Part shown: in pieces, positions 44,295 to 53,214 of the stretch | Position numbering within the stretch: position 1 is the first letter of the stretch | Layout: every line of letters begins with the position of its first letter | Assembly (NCBI GenBank): GCA_903910585.1 | Contig: CAIWAH010000183.1 | Location: forward strand, 1 to 64,000 | Source of the DNA: an uncultured Verrucomicrobiota bacterium | GTDB lineage: Bacteria > Verrucomicrobiota > Verrucomicrobiia > Limisphaerales > UBA9464 | DNA: 64,000 nt | Direction of reading: 5' to 3' | Program-made: the position numbers and the translations under genes | The notes under the pieces: generated by a model | What the model was told of the DNA's origin: nothing | Databases searched by the model: none | What the model saw: the letters and a program-made list of their open reading frames with translations, nothing else

Positions 44295-46829
44295 TCACTG
44301 TTCGTGGAATCGCTGCGTGGACATCAGAAAGGCCACCATCCCGCGGACCCGCAGGTCGTAGGCCGACGTGCCCACCGCCAGGCCGCTGAAAGGCGAGGCC
44401 GACACACCATCGTCCGCGGTGTTGAGGAATTGCGCGGCCAACGTCCGGAAGCCGTCGAGATTGGCCGAGCCCTCCGCGGGATAGAGCAGGCTGGAAAAAT
44501 ACCCGGCCACCGCTTCGGCATCCGACAGTTTGTCTGCGGGCACCTTTTTGCGCAGCAATCCGACCGGATCGATCACCGTCGCCGTGCCGGCATCAGATTT
44601 TCCAGTCATGCTCACGGGCATCAGTGCCGACTGCACGAAACGGATGCGCTCGGTCAAAGTGCCGGCGCTGATCCACGCCGGAGCATCCTCCGGGTAACCG
44701 TCCGGCTCGGCCCGATCAAACAGCCGGAGGCGGCCGGCGCGGTTGATGATTCCGGCCAACGCGTAGCCGTCGCTGTCCGAGGTATAGGAGCCGTCCTCGT
44801 TCTGGGAGCGGAGCGACCGGACCGTGCTCACCGCGAACTCGAACGGCGTTTTGACCTTCTGCAGCGTGCCCGCCTGCGAACGGAACAGGTCCGAGTTGAG
44901 GATTACCCGGAGCACGTCGCGAATCTGGCCTTTGGGACTGCCGGAATCCCAGGCCAACATGCACTGATACACCAGGTCTTCCTCGGGAGTGTGCAGGTCG
45001 TCTGCAAAATCGTATCCGAGCGCGAAGCCGTCGTGGACGAGCAACCGGCAGAGCTTCACGGAGATGAACTCCATCGTGAACGGCTGGTTCGCCATGTGAG
45101 TGATGATGGCGTAACCCTCCCGGATGCCGTTGGTGCCCGACTGCCCGGCCGCGAGGACCAAGCCGTAGGGTTTGCCGGCCCATCGCGATCCAAACCGCGC
45201 CGGAATCAATTTCGGCTGGGCGGTGTCCACCGTTCCGTCCGCCTTGGTCTGATGGAAAATGTATTTGGCGGCCACGTTGTGCCGGGCGCCCTTGTAGTTG
45301 AACGCCCATAGGCCCTGCAGGTTCGGGCTGGCGTTCAGTTCGGTCGTGTTGGTGAGCGTTGCGTCGATGTAGTTGGTGGAACGGACCGCAAACGGGTTGA
45401 ACTCGTCGTTCGTGCTGACCAACTCGATCGTCCAGCCGGTCCAAGCCCGGGAAATCTGCACGATGTCCTGCTGGTCGTAGCCGTTGTCCACGCCAAAGCA
45501 GAACAGCTCGCAGAGCTCGCGGGCGTAGTTCTCGTTGGCGATCCGGGTGCCATTTCCAAGGGAGCCGACCGTGTCCAGATAAATGATCATTGCCGGGCTT
45601 TCGGCGCTGATCCGCAACAGGTCGAGGAATGACGTGGTCGGGCGGAGCAGCGCTTCCTGCCACCGGAGGTTTTCAACGAGTTCCGCCCGCGTGGAGATGG
45701 GATCGGATTGGGTGGAGTCGTAACCGCGGTTGTCAAAATAGTCCCGGGTCTTGGAGATCTGCGTGACAAAGTGGTTCTCCAGAAACTGCCGCAGCACCTC
45801 GACGAGTTGCCGCTTTGCCTGAACCGCGTGGAGAATGTGCCACGCCCGGAGGTCGGTCAGCGTTCCCGTGCCCGCTTGGAGGGAGGAAAAAATCGGCGCC
45901 GGCGAGTTGTTCTGGCCGGATAGCGGAACGCTCGTCGTCACCCCGCTACCTCCCATTCGCACCACCAGTTCCGAATCCTCGTTGGAGGTCCGATACCAGA
46001 AGCTCAGCGTCACCGGTGTGCCCCGGGCAATGGTGGGTGATATGGTTTGCGCGATCGCTGTGCTCTGGCTTTCCCCAGCCGCGGAGGCCACGACATGGAG
46101 GCAGGAGCCACCGCTTTGGGCAAAGTCCGCGGTCACGGCTGACGCCTCCAAGTTCGCGGCCACCGTCCACGAACCGGCCAGCCCGGTCTCAAAGTCGCCG
46201 TTGGTCAGAAGATTGGTCTGGCTGCCATTGTCGGTGGCGCCAACGACAAACCGGACGTTGTCCACATAGGCGTCACCCGGACCATCCATGAAGATGTAGA
46301 TGCGGGTCTGACCGCCGGATGTTGTCGCGGCGCCGGTCACCGTCACCTTTTTCCATTTCGGGGCCGAATCGAGCACGTCGAGTGTCTCGGCGATGTTTTC
46401 CGGCGCCAGCTGTTCGGCGATGAAAGCATCCGGCCCGATTGCGCGAACCCGGTCCAGTTCATCCGGCGTCGGTCCGTAGGCGATCCGATGAAGCAGGTTG
46501 ACCACCGCAGCATCGTTCGACGGCATCGGCACGGAATCCACCCGGAAGAACCCCTGCGCATAGGTCAGATCGCCGCCCGTCAAGCTGAGGCCCGCCCGGG
46601 TGGCGTCGGTCGGCGCGAACGGTCCCAGCACATCTGGTCCGGACAGGAGCCGATAATCGGCCGCGCCTGGCGCGGGGCTGAACCCCACCTTGGCCTTTTC
46701 CCCGACCGCCTCGATGGATTGGATGACGGGCGAATCCGGATTCTGTCCGCTGCACAAAAAAGAGACACCGAGGGTCAGGGCGCCCACGGCGAGGGATTCC
46801 ACCCATGCAGACAACCAGCGGGTTTTCAT
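44295..46829 (-). CDS. DUF1800 protein with carbohydrate-binding-like insert
   Basis: This 844-residue protein has a signal peptide (about 1-30, ending FLCSGQNP), a short beta domain, and the DUF1800 body. DUF1800 marks include LLHRIAYGPTPDELDRVRAIG, RFFLENHFVTQ-like helices (QFLENHFVTQISK), ENYARELCELFCFGVDNGY, QISRAWTGWTI and VKLCRLLVHDGF. Between the first helices and the body, at about residues 150-320, lies a beta-rich insert with TNLLTNGDFETGLAGSWTV, a pattern of CBM4/9-type carbohydrate-binding domains. It is first in the two-gene unit with DUF1501. The ATG at 46829 begins the signal; the frame extends 16 codons further. Confidence 0.88.
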   Translation of the reverse strand: MKTRWLSAWVESLAVGALTLGVSFLCSGQNPDSPVIQSIEAVGEKAKVGFSPAPGAADYRLLSGPDVLGPFAPTDATRAGLSLTGGDLTYAQGFFRVDSVPMPSNDAAVVNLLHRIAYGPTPDELDRVRAIGPDAFIAEQLAPENIAETLDVLDSAPKWKKVTVTGAATTSGGQTRIYIFMDGPGDAYVDNVRFVVGATDNGSQTNLLTNGDFETGLAGSWTVAANLEASAVTADFAQSGGSCLHVVASAAGESQSTAIAQTISPTIARGTPVTLSFWYRTSNEDSELVVRMGGSGVTTSVPLSGQNNSPAPIFSSLQAGTGTLTDLRAWHILHAVQAKRQLVEVLRQFLENHFVTQISKTRDYFDNRGYDSTQSDPISTRAELVENLRWQEALLRPTTSFLDLLRISAESPAMIIYLDTVGSLGNGTRIANENYARELCELFCFGVDNGYDQQDIVQISRAWTGWTIELVSTNDEFNPFAVRSTNYIDATLTNTTELNASPNLQGLWAFNYKGARHNVAAKYIFHQTKADGTVDTAQPKLIPARFGSRWAGKPYGLVLAAGQSGTNGIREGYAIITHMANQPFTMEFISVKLCRLLVHDGFALGYDFADDLHTPEEDLVYQCMLAWDSGSPKGQIRDVLRVILNSDLFRSQAGTLQKVKTPFEFAVSTVRSLRSQNEDGSYTSDSDGYALAGIINRAGRLRLFDRAEPDGYPEDAPAWISAGTLTERIRFVQSALMPVSMTGKSDAGTATVIDPVGLLRKKVPADKLSDAEAVAGYFSSLLYPAEGSANLDGFRTLAAQFLNTADDGVSASPFSGLAVGTSAYDLRVRGMVAFLMSTQRFHEQ

Positions 46830-47049
46830 AGTTCTTACGCGCAACACTCCTAGCAACCGCGGGGCCGGGGCAATCACAGTTGGTGAATTCCCTGGTCGTA
46901 GTGGCTAAGTTGCCCTGGGTGATCAATGACGGTCAGCGTGAGCCGGACACTGGCCGTTGGCACGTCCCCAAAAGTAATTATCTGCCGCAATCCGCGCGGC
47001 CCCTCCCAATCGCGGGCAGTTGGGTCAGGTGGACATCGGCCGGAACCGC

Positions 47050-47997
47050 TTAGGTCCCAGCCACTTCTCCGCTACGTCCACCGTTCAGCAGAAACAGGAC
47101 CGCCATACGCACCGCCAAGCCGTTGGTGACCTGTTCCAAGATCACCGATTGATCTCCATCGGCTATGTCGCTCTCGATCTCGACGCCGCGGTTGATCGGC
47201 CCGGGATGCATGATCAGGGCGTCCGGCTTCACCCACTTCATCCGGGCGGGATTCAGCCCAAAGAGTGCGGCGTATTCCCCAATGCTCGGGAACATGGTCA
47301 CACGCTGGCGTTCGTGCTGGATCCGCAGAAGATTGACCACATCGGCGTCCCGCAGGGCTTCTTCAAGGTTCCATGTCACCCGGATGTTGGGGTCCAGCGA
47401 CTCCAACTGCCGGGGAACCAGCGTGGGCGGACCGCACAAAGTGACCTTGGCCCCCAATCGGACCAGTGCCCAGATGTTCGACCGGGCCACCCGGCTGTAG
47501 AGAATGTCACCGAGGATGGTGACGTTCAGCCCGGCCAGCCGGCCCTTCTTTTCCCGAATCGTGAAGGTGTCGAGCAACCCTTGGGTGGGATGCTCATGGG
47601 CGCCGTCGCCGGCATTGACGACGTGGGCCCGGGCGAATCGCGAAAGGAAATGGGGGGCTCCGCTCGCGCTGTGGCGCAGGATTACAAAGTCCGCCTGCAA
47701 CGCCTCCAGATTGCGCACGGTGTCCTTCAGGGTTTCCCCCTTTTTCAGCGAACTCGCTTCCGCCGTGAAATTGATCACATCCGCGCTCAGACGGACCGCC
47801 GCGAGCTCGAAGCTAATGCGGGTTCGCGTGCTGGGTTCGACGAACAGGTTGACGACCGTCTTGCCCAGCAAGGCCGGAAACTTCTTCTTCGGGCGTTCCC
47901 CGAGCGACTTGAAGTGGCGGGCCGTGTCGAGGATCAGCGTCAGTTCCTCGGCCGAAAGCGATTGCAGGTCGAGCAGATGGCGGCGGTTCCAGTTCAT
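47050..47997 (-). CDS. pyrB: Aspartate carbamoyltransferase catalytic subunit
   Basis: This 315-residue enzyme joins carbamoyl phosphate and aspartate, the committed step of pyrimidine synthesis. The carbamoyl-phosphate loop is EPSTRTRISFELA, followed by FTAEASSLKKGETLKDT, ILRHSASGAPHFL, AGDGAHEHPTQGLLD and the aspartate-side block MHPGPINRGVEIES. Its ATG overlaps the pyrR stop by 4 bases. The pyrR-pyrB unit lies behind a PyrR-type leader, so pyrimidine control by attenuation is likely. No pyrC or pyrI gene follows; the sequence beyond the stop to the DUF1800 start (220 bases) shows nothing clear. Confidence 0.96.
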   Translation of the reverse strand: MNWNRRHLLDLQSLSAEELTLILDTARHFKSLGERPKKKFPALLGKTVVNLFVEPSTRTRISFELAAVRLSADVINFTAEASSLKKGETLKDTVRNLEALQADFVILRHSASGAPHFLSRFARAHVVNAGDGAHEHPTQGLLDTFTIREKKGRLAGLNVTILGDILYSRVARSNIWALVRLGAKVTLCGPPTLVPRQLESLDPNIRVTWNLEEALRDADVVNLLRIQHERQRVTMFPSIGEYAALFGLNPARMKWVKPDALIMHPGPINRGVEIESDIADGDQSVILEQVTNGLAVRMAVLFLLNGGRSGEVAGT

Positions 47998-48527
47998 GAT
48001 TTCAGCTCCTGCAGGGTGACCGTATCGTTGCCACCGTCCTCGGTCAGGGACACCTCGACGCGTTGCGAGCGTGAAGTGGGCACATTCTTGCCGACGAAAT
48101 CGGCCCGGACCGGCAACTCGCGGTGACCGCGGTCCACCAGCACTGCCAATTGCACCCGGTTGGGGCGTCCGAAATCGTGCAGCGCATCCAGCGCCGCCCG
48201 TGTGGTCCGCCCGCTGTAGAGCACGTCGTCCACCAGCACCACCGTCCGGCCGTTCACGTCAAACGGAAGTTCGGTCGGCCGCAACATCGGCGCGGACCGG
48301 CGATCGAGGTCGTCCCGATGCAGGGCGACATCCAGAAACCCGGCCGGCACCGCATGGCCGTAGATTGTGCTGAGCTGGGCGGCGAGCCGGCGGGCAAGGA
48401 ACACGCCGCCGGTCTGGATGCCGACCAAAACCAGATCGGTCCCGGCCGGATTACGTTCGGCGATCTCATGGGCCATGCGGGCGATCGTTCGTCCGAGGGC
48501 GGTGGAATCGAGCAAAAGGGCACTCAT
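47994..48527 (-). CDS. pyrR: Bifunctional PyrR regulator/uracil phosphoribosyltransferase
   Basis: This 177-residue PRTase-fold protein has the PRPP loop VVLVDDVLYSGRTTRAALDAL and the typical PyrR blocks LVLVGIQTGGVFLARRLA, VALHRDDLDRRSAPMLRPTELPFDV (in parts), VDRGHRELPVRADFVGKNVPTS. PyrR binds pyr mRNA leaders when UMP is high and so causes early termination; many also have UPRT activity. The ATG at 48527 begins SALLLDSTALGRTIARMA. A PyrR-box hairpin and a terminator lie just upstream, and pyrB follows with a 4-base overlap. Confidence 0.94.
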   Translation of the reverse strand: MSALLLDSTALGRTIARMAHEIAERNPAGTDLVLVGIQTGGVFLARRLAAQLSTIYGHAVPAGFLDVALHRDDLDRRSAPMLRPTELPFDVNGRTVVLVDDVLYSGRTTRAALDALHDFGRPNRVQLAVLVDRGHRELPVRADFVGKNVPTSRSQRVEVSLTEDGGNDTVTLQELKS

Positions 48528-48530
48528 TGC

Positions 48531-48630
48531 GCAAAAATGAAAGGCCGGCCCCACTCGGGGAGCCGGCCGGCAAACGTTGCTTTCAGTTTCAGTTTCATGT
48601 GCGCCTTCGGGGCCTCGCAGGACCCCGTTA
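48531..48630 (-). promoter_or_regulatory. PyrR-type attenuation leader of pyrR-pyrB
   Basis: On the minus strand, 48626-48609 reads GGGGTCCTGCGAGGCCCC, a hairpin whose loop side fits the PyrR-binding consensus (A-R-UCC-N-G-N-GAGG-Y-U) at 12 of 14 positions, including the invariant UCC and GAGG. Further on, 48568-48543 forms a GC-rich stem (GGCCGG-CT-CCCC with GGGGCCGGCC) followed by TTTCATTTTT, which is a terminator ending just before the pyrR ATG. The GGCCCC arm of the PyrR hairpin can pair with GGGGCC of the terminator, so the two structures could exclude each other. That is the layout of pyr attenuators in Gram-positive bacteria. Confidence 0.7.
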
Positions 48631-48652
48631 AAGGTGCATTCAGTGAGCTGCT

Positions 48653-48871
48653 TCAGTGCCCGACCAACTGCCGGGCCCGCCGCCAATCGGCGCGATATTT
48701 GGTGATCCAATCCACCAGGGCACGTTCAAAGCCGATGTCGTGCCCCGCCTTTTCCGACTCGATCCACTTGTGCTTCAGGATCTCCTCCCGCTCTGCCTGG
48801 AACTCCCGGTAGAGCGTGGTGTTGACCAGCAGCGACTGCGCTGAGCGTCGCGGTTCAGATTCATTGCCCAT
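48653..48871 (-). CDS. Small hypothetical protein upstream of pyrR
   Basis: This 72-residue protein is charged and helical, with the block REEILKHKWIESEKAGHDIG followed by FERALVDWITKYRADWRRAR. I do not recognise a named family, though the HKW-x-SE-x-AG pattern followed by DIG looks conserved rather than random. The ATG at 48871 was chosen; an open frame extends to 48979. The gene ends 26 bases before the PyrR hairpin on the same strand, so it is the first gene of the unit or its own short transcript that runs into the pyr leader. Confidence 0.6.
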   Translation of the reverse strand: MGNESEPRRSAQSLLVNTTLYREFQAEREEILKHKWIESEKAGHDIGFERALVDWITKYRADWRRARQLVGH

Positions 48872-49023
48872 AGCACTACTCCAACCCTTCGCGGTAACGA
48901 AACCGTAACGCGGGTGACCCGGGAGTAAACGGGAAATTCCGGGGATGCCCCGCCCCGAACACGTCGGCATCAAAGGCACAATCCTCCCGTGACGACCGGC
49001 GAAGGGTTCGCCTCAATCGGGCC

Positions 49024-50229
49024 GTGGCCGGCGAGTCGGAACACCAGGTCAGGGGAAGGATCCGGGAAGTCTTCTGGGCTTTCCTGCGCCTTGGCCTGAC
49101 CAGCTTCGGCGGACCGAGCGCCCACATCGGCTACTTCCACGACGAATTCGTGAAACGCCGCCATTGGTTGGACGAGGCCGCCTATGCCGATCTGGTGGCG
49201 CTTTGCCAGTTCCTGCCCGGACCGGCCAGCAGCCAGCTCGGATTTGCCATGGGAAAGGCCCGCGCAGGTTGGGGCGGTGCCATCGCTGCCTGGGCCGGTT
49301 TCACCCTGCCGTCCGCGGCAATCATGATCTGCCTGGCAATGGGGCTGGCCCGGGTGCAGCCCACCGCATTGGCTCCATGGCTGCACGGGTTGAAGCTGGC
49401 CGCCGTCGCGGTGGTGGCGCAGGCGGTGGGGACCATGGCCGGCAAGCTCTCGCGGGGAAAAACTCGTCTGCCCATCACCCTCGCAGCCGGAGCATTGGTG
49501 CTGATGTGGGACTCCGCCGCAGCCCAATTGGTGGCCTTGGTTCTTGCGGCCGCCATCGCGTCCCGTTGGAACGACGATTCGACCTCCACGCTCTCCATTC
49601 CGGGTTCCCATCCCAAACCGGGTCCCCTCCCCGGACTCACGCTGCTGGCGCTATTCGGCGCGCTGCTGGTCGGACTTCCGTTCCTCGCCTTCATTACGGG
49701 TTCCCGGGATTTGCAACTCCTTGACCGGTTTTATCGGGCTGGCGCCTTGGTATTCGGCGGAGGCCACGTCGTGTTGCCTTTCCTCCAATCAGCCGTTGTG
49801 ACTCCAGGTTGGGTCAGTCCGGACGAATTCCTGGCCGGCTACGGATTCGCGCAGGCACTCCCCGGTCCGCTGTTCACCTTTGCCGCTTACCTTGGAGTCG
49901 CCTCCCATCCCGGACCCGGCTCGGTGTTCGCAGGCCTTGCGGCGTTATCGGCCGTCTTTTTGCCGGGCCTCCTCCTGGTCGCGGGGGTGTTGCCTTCGTG
50001 GGATCGCTGGCGCGGCGACCGGAGGCTGCGGGCGGCCTTGGACGGCGCCAACGCCGCGGTGGTCGGCGTGCTGTTCGCAACTTTGGTCACCCCCCTTGCG
50101 ACCACGACGCTGCGCCGGCCGGCCGATTGGCTTGTTGCTTTGGGCGGAACCGCGCTCCTCGGATTGAAGCTCCCTTCGTGGGCCGTGGTTCCGTTGTGCG
50201 CTACGGCCAGTTGGCTCGTCGGACGCTGA
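49024..50229 (+). CDS. chrA: Chromate transporter-type protein
   Basis: This 401-residue membrane protein is a two-domain (long-chain) CHR protein. Each half starts with the CHR signature: LRLGLTSFGGPSAHIGYFHDEFV and FLPGPASSQLGFAMGKA in the first, GALVFGGGHVVLPFLQSAV and GFAQALPGPLFTFAAYLG in the second. About ten to twelve helices are predicted. Family members export chromate, sometimes in exchange for sulfate. The start is a GTG at 49024, in frame with RGRIREVFWAFLRLG. It is divergent from the small gene upstream of pyrR; no chrB or other metal-resistance gene is near. Confidence 0.92.
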   Translation: MAGESEHQVRGRIREVFWAFLRLGLTSFGGPSAHIGYFHDEFVKRRHWLDEAAYADLVALCQFLPGPASSQLGFAMGKARAGWGGAIAAWAGFTLPSAAIMICLAMGLARVQPTALAPWLHGLKLAAVAVVAQAVGTMAGKLSRGKTRLPITLAAGALVLMWDSAAAQLVALVLAAAIASRWNDDSTSTLSIPGSHPKPGPLPGLTLLALFGALLVGLPFLAFITGSRDLQLLDRFYRAGALVFGGGHVVLPFLQSAVVTPGWVSPDEFLAGYGFAQALPGPLFTFAAYLGVASHPGPGSVFAGLAALSAVFLPGLLLVAGVLPSWDRWRGDRRLRAALDGANAAVVGVLFATLVTPLATTTLRRPADWLVALGGTALLGLKLPSWAVVPLCATASWLVGR

Positions 50230-50348
50230 CGCCGGCTTGCTATGGCCGCGGGAACTACCGTGTCCCGTTTCCGCAACCATGCCCGCTGGTTCCATCGGCC
50301 AAGGATTTCCCCCTTTCACCCGGACCGTCGGTCAGCCATTTCTCCCGT

Positions 50349-51320
50349 ATGTCGCATCTCGCCCGCGCCCGGGAAGTCTTCGCCATTGAGATCGCCGCCT
50401 TGAGATCCGTGGCAAAGTCGCTCGACGCCCACTTTGATCGGGCCGTCGGACTGGTCGTCGACGCCATGTCCCGGGGCCGCAAACTCGTGGTCGTCGGGAT
50501 CGGCAAATCCGGAAACATCGGGCGGAAAATCGCCGCCACCCTCAGCAGCACGGGCACCACGGCCGTGGTGTTGAACTCGGTGGACGCGCTCCACGGCGAT
50601 CTGGGCATCGTCAACGAAGGCGACGTCATCCTCGCACTGAGCTATTCCGGCGAATCGGAGGAACTCGTGCATCTGCTCCCGGCACTGAAGCGATTCGGAG
50701 TTTGCCTGATCGCACTGACCGGTTCCCCCAAGAGCACGCTGGGCAGCCACGCGGACGTCGTCCTGAACTGCCGGGTGCCCAAGGAAGCATGCCCGTTCAA
50801 CCTGGCCCCCACGTCGAGCACCACGGCGACGCTGGTGCTCGGCGACGCCCTCGCCATGGCGGTGATGGCCGCCCGCGGCTTCAAGGTGAAGGACTTTGCC
50901 CAGCGTCACCCCGCCGGCGCCATTGGCCGGGCCATGCTGTTGAAAGTCGGCGAAATCATGCGCCGGGGCGAACGCAACGCGGTGGCGCCGGCGGGCCTGA
51001 CGGTCAAGGAAGCGCTCCTCGTCATGACCCGGGCCAAGTCCGGTTCGGTGGCGGTGGTGAATTCCCGCGGCAAACTCATCGGCGTGTTCACGGATGGCGA
51101 CCTGCGCCGGCGCATGGCGGACGACGAGCACGCCCTGAGCCGGGTGCTCCGGGACGTGATGACTCCGAAACCCGTCTGCATTCGTGACGACGCGCTGGCA
51201 GCCGAGGCGGTGCGCCTGTTCAACGAGCGGAACATCGACGACCTGATCGTGGTGAACGCCAAACGCGAACCGGTCGGCCTGGTGGATTCCCAAGACCTGC
51301 CGAAACTCAAGCTGATGTAG
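50349..51320 (+). CDS. kdsD: Arabinose-5-phosphate isomerase (KdsD/KpsF family)
   Basis: This 323-residue enzyme interconverts ribulose 5-phosphate and arabinose 5-phosphate, the first step of KDO synthesis for lipopolysaccharide. It has a SIS domain (about 30-165: VVGIGKSGNIGRKIAATLSSTG, GDVILALSYSGESEEL, PTSSTTATLVLGDALAMA) and two CBS domains (about 200-320: VKEALLVMTRAKSGSVAVV and RNIDDLIVVNAKREPVGLVD). Length and order match the family. The ATG at 50349 begins the usual N-terminus before the SIS domain. Its presence shows that the organism makes a KDO-type outer-membrane lipid. It is 119 bases after chrA. Confidence 0.94.
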   Translation: MSHLARAREVFAIEIAALRSVAKSLDAHFDRAVGLVVDAMSRGRKLVVVGIGKSGNIGRKIAATLSSTGTTAVVLNSVDALHGDLGIVNEGDVILALSYSGESEELVHLLPALKRFGVCLIALTGSPKSTLGSHADVVLNCRVPKEACPFNLAPTSSTTATLVLGDALAMAVMAARGFKVKDFAQRHPAGAIGRAMLLKVGEIMRRGERNAVAPAGLTVKEALLVMTRAKSGSVAVVNSRGKLIGVFTDGDLRRRMADDEHALSRVLRDVMTPKPVCIRDDALAAEAVRLFNERNIDDLIVVNAKREPVGLVDSQDLPKLKLM

Positions 51321-51371
51321 TCCTTGGCTCGGGACGTTTCGGGGCCGTCCGCTTCAGTGCGCCAACACCGG

Positions 51372-52199
51372 CTATTCGGCCCGCCGGATGTCCACGGTCA
51401 CTTCCATTCGCCGGTCAAGGGTGCCCTTGTAATGCCCGCTCACCGGCGTCACGTCGGCGTAATCCCGGCCGACCGCGATCTTCACGTAGTTTTCGTCCAC
51501 GGCACAATTATGGGTCGGATCCAGGCCGCGCCAGCCGACGTCCGGCACGAAGACTTCAATCCAGGCATGGGTCGCACTGGCCGATTCGGTGGCCAGATAG
51601 CCGCTGACATAGAGCGCCGGAATCTTCAGCGACCGGCAGAGCCCAAGCATCACATGGGCGAAGTCCTGGCAGACGCCCTGCCGTTGCTGGATGACCTGGC
51701 GCATGTGGGTGTGGACATGGGTGCTCAGGGGCGTGTAGCGGAAACTGCCATGGATGAAGCGCATGACCGCCACAGCCGCCTGCCAGATGTCCGCCGTGCC
51801 CTGGGTGGAATCCACCGCGAGACGCCACGCTTCCGGATCCCACTCCACGTAGCGGCTGGGCAGGAGGTAATCGAAGCAGCGCTCCGTCCGGTCGCATTCC
51901 GGCAGCCGGCTCAGCGCGGCCGGCGTGGCGTCGAGCGGCAACGCGATGGAACGGGTGCTGACGGTCGTGAGCGCCTCCACCAGCACCGACGTGTGCGGTT
52001 CGGGAATCTCAAAGTGGTGCACGACGTTCTTGTAGAAATCCTCGTAGTGCCGCAGCCGGCTCGGCGGGAGAATCTTCAGCAGGAACGACTCCACCGTCTG
52101 GTGCTCGTTTGTCACCGGCTTCAGCCGGATCTCATTGAAACTCTCCCGCACCGGAGAGGCATAGGCGTAGCGGGTGCGGTGGACGATCTGGAAACGCAT
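51372..52199 (-). CDS. Transglutaminase-like protein
   Basis: This 275-residue protein has an N-terminal beta domain typical of bacterial transglutaminase-like proteins (FQIVHRTRYAYASPVRESF) and a papain-like transglutaminase core. The triad is visible: Cys in RQGVCQDFAHVMLG, His in ATHAWIEVFV and Asp in GLDPTHNCAVDENYVKIAVG. It is the third gene of a cluster with a second transglutaminase and a CP-ATP-grasp/alpha-E protein. Such clusters are predicted to build or modify a peptide tag or amide link in the cytoplasm. Its start lies 84 bases after the other transglutaminase gene. Confidence 0.9.
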   Translation of the reverse strand: MRFQIVHRTRYAYASPVRESFNEIRLKPVTNEHQTVESFLLKILPPSRLRHYEDFYKNVVHHFEIPEPHTSVLVEALTTVSTRSIALPLDATPAALSRLPECDRTERCFDYLLPSRYVEWDPEAWRLAVDSTQGTADIWQAAVAVMRFIHGSFRYTPLSTHVHTHMRQVIQQRQGVCQDFAHVMLGLCRSLKIPALYVSGYLATESASATHAWIEVFVPDVGWRGLDPTHNCAVDENYVKIAVGRDYADVTPVSGHYKGTLDRRMEVTVDIRRAE

Positions 52200-52283
52200 G
52201 CAGTTGACCGAAAAGCTGGGGCCGATTCTGGAGAAGGCGCCGCGGGACCGAAGCGGATTATTCGCCGCGACGGTGAAATTCCA

Positions 52284-53207
52284 TCATTGGTCCATCGCCT
52301 CCCGGAGCTCGGCGTCGTCGTCTTCCGGAATTTCGCCGAGCGGCTCGACATCCACGCTCACCTTCACGTCATGGTGCCCGCCGCCGGTGATGATGCCGCT
52401 GACCGGGCTCACATCGCTGAAGTCGCGGCCGTAGGCGACGGTGATGTGCTCTTCGGCCGGGAGCAGATTGTTGGTCGGATCGAAGTCCACCCAGCCCACG
52501 CTCGGGCAATAGACGGAGAACCACGCATGCGACGCATCCGCGCCCACCAGCCGCTCCTTGCCCGGTGGCGCGTGGGTCCGCAGATAGCCGCTGACATAGC
52601 GGGCCGGCAGCCCCAGGGAGCGGATCGAGGCGATCGCGAGGTGGGCGAAATCCTGACACACGCCCCGCCGCCGGGCCCATACCTCCTCCAACGGCGTCGC
52701 CACGCTCGTGGCCACCGGATCGTATTTGAAATCGCGGAAGATCCGCTGGTTCAGATGGGCCACTCCGACGAGCAGCGGAGTTCCGGCGGGAAAACTCTCC
52801 CGCGCATAGTCCGCCAGCTCCGGTGCGGTGCGCACCATCGGCGAGTCGAAGCAGAACTGGTAGGGGTCCACGACCTCCGGTGAAACCGGATCACGGAACA
52901 GTTCCGCGACCTCGGCCCACACCGGCGACAGCGTCAGCGCCGGCGGCGTGCTGGCGGTCATGCTGACCACGCTGACCGCCTCAACCTCAAGCCGGCTGTG
53001 GATTTCCTGGATCGCAAAGAAGCAAACCCGGTTGCCGAAGTAGTCGGTCCGGTTTTTCCGCACGGCCGGCTCGGGGCTGATGCGCAGACTGAACCGGCTC
53101 CGCGACTGCACCGCCGTGAAGCGCGGATTCACCCGGGCGGAGTGGTGCGAAACCGTCACCGGCTCGGAGTAGTCGTAGGTCGTGCGATGGACGATGCGGT
53201 AGGTCAT
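52284..53207 (-). CDS. Transglutaminase-like protein (paralogue)
   Basis: This 307-residue protein has the same layout as the gene after it: N-terminal beta domain (YRIVHRTTYDYSEPVTVSHH) and transglutaminase core with Cys in RRGVCQDFAHLAIASI, His in DASHAWFSVYCP and Asp in VDFDPTNNLLPAEEHITVAYG. A C-terminal acidic tail (EIPEDDDAELREAMDQ) sets it apart. It starts 7 bases after the stop of the CP-ATP-grasp/alpha-E gene, so the three genes form one operon. The two transglutaminases differ enough to suggest separate substrates. Confidence 0.9.
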   Translation of the reverse strand: MTYRIVHRTTYDYSEPVTVSHHSARVNPRFTAVQSRSRFSLRISPEPAVRKNRTDYFGNRVCFFAIQEIHSRLEVEAVSVVSMTASTPPALTLSPVWAEVAELFRDPVSPEVVDPYQFCFDSPMVRTAPELADYARESFPAGTPLLVGVAHLNQRIFRDFKYDPVATSVATPLEEVWARRRGVCQDFAHLAIASIRSLGLPARYVSGYLRTHAPPGKERLVGADASHAWFSVYCPSVGWVDFDPTNNLLPAEEHITVAYGRDFSDVSPVSGIITGGGHHDVKVSVDVEPLGEIPEDDDAELREAMDQ

Positions 53208-53214
53208 CGGAACT

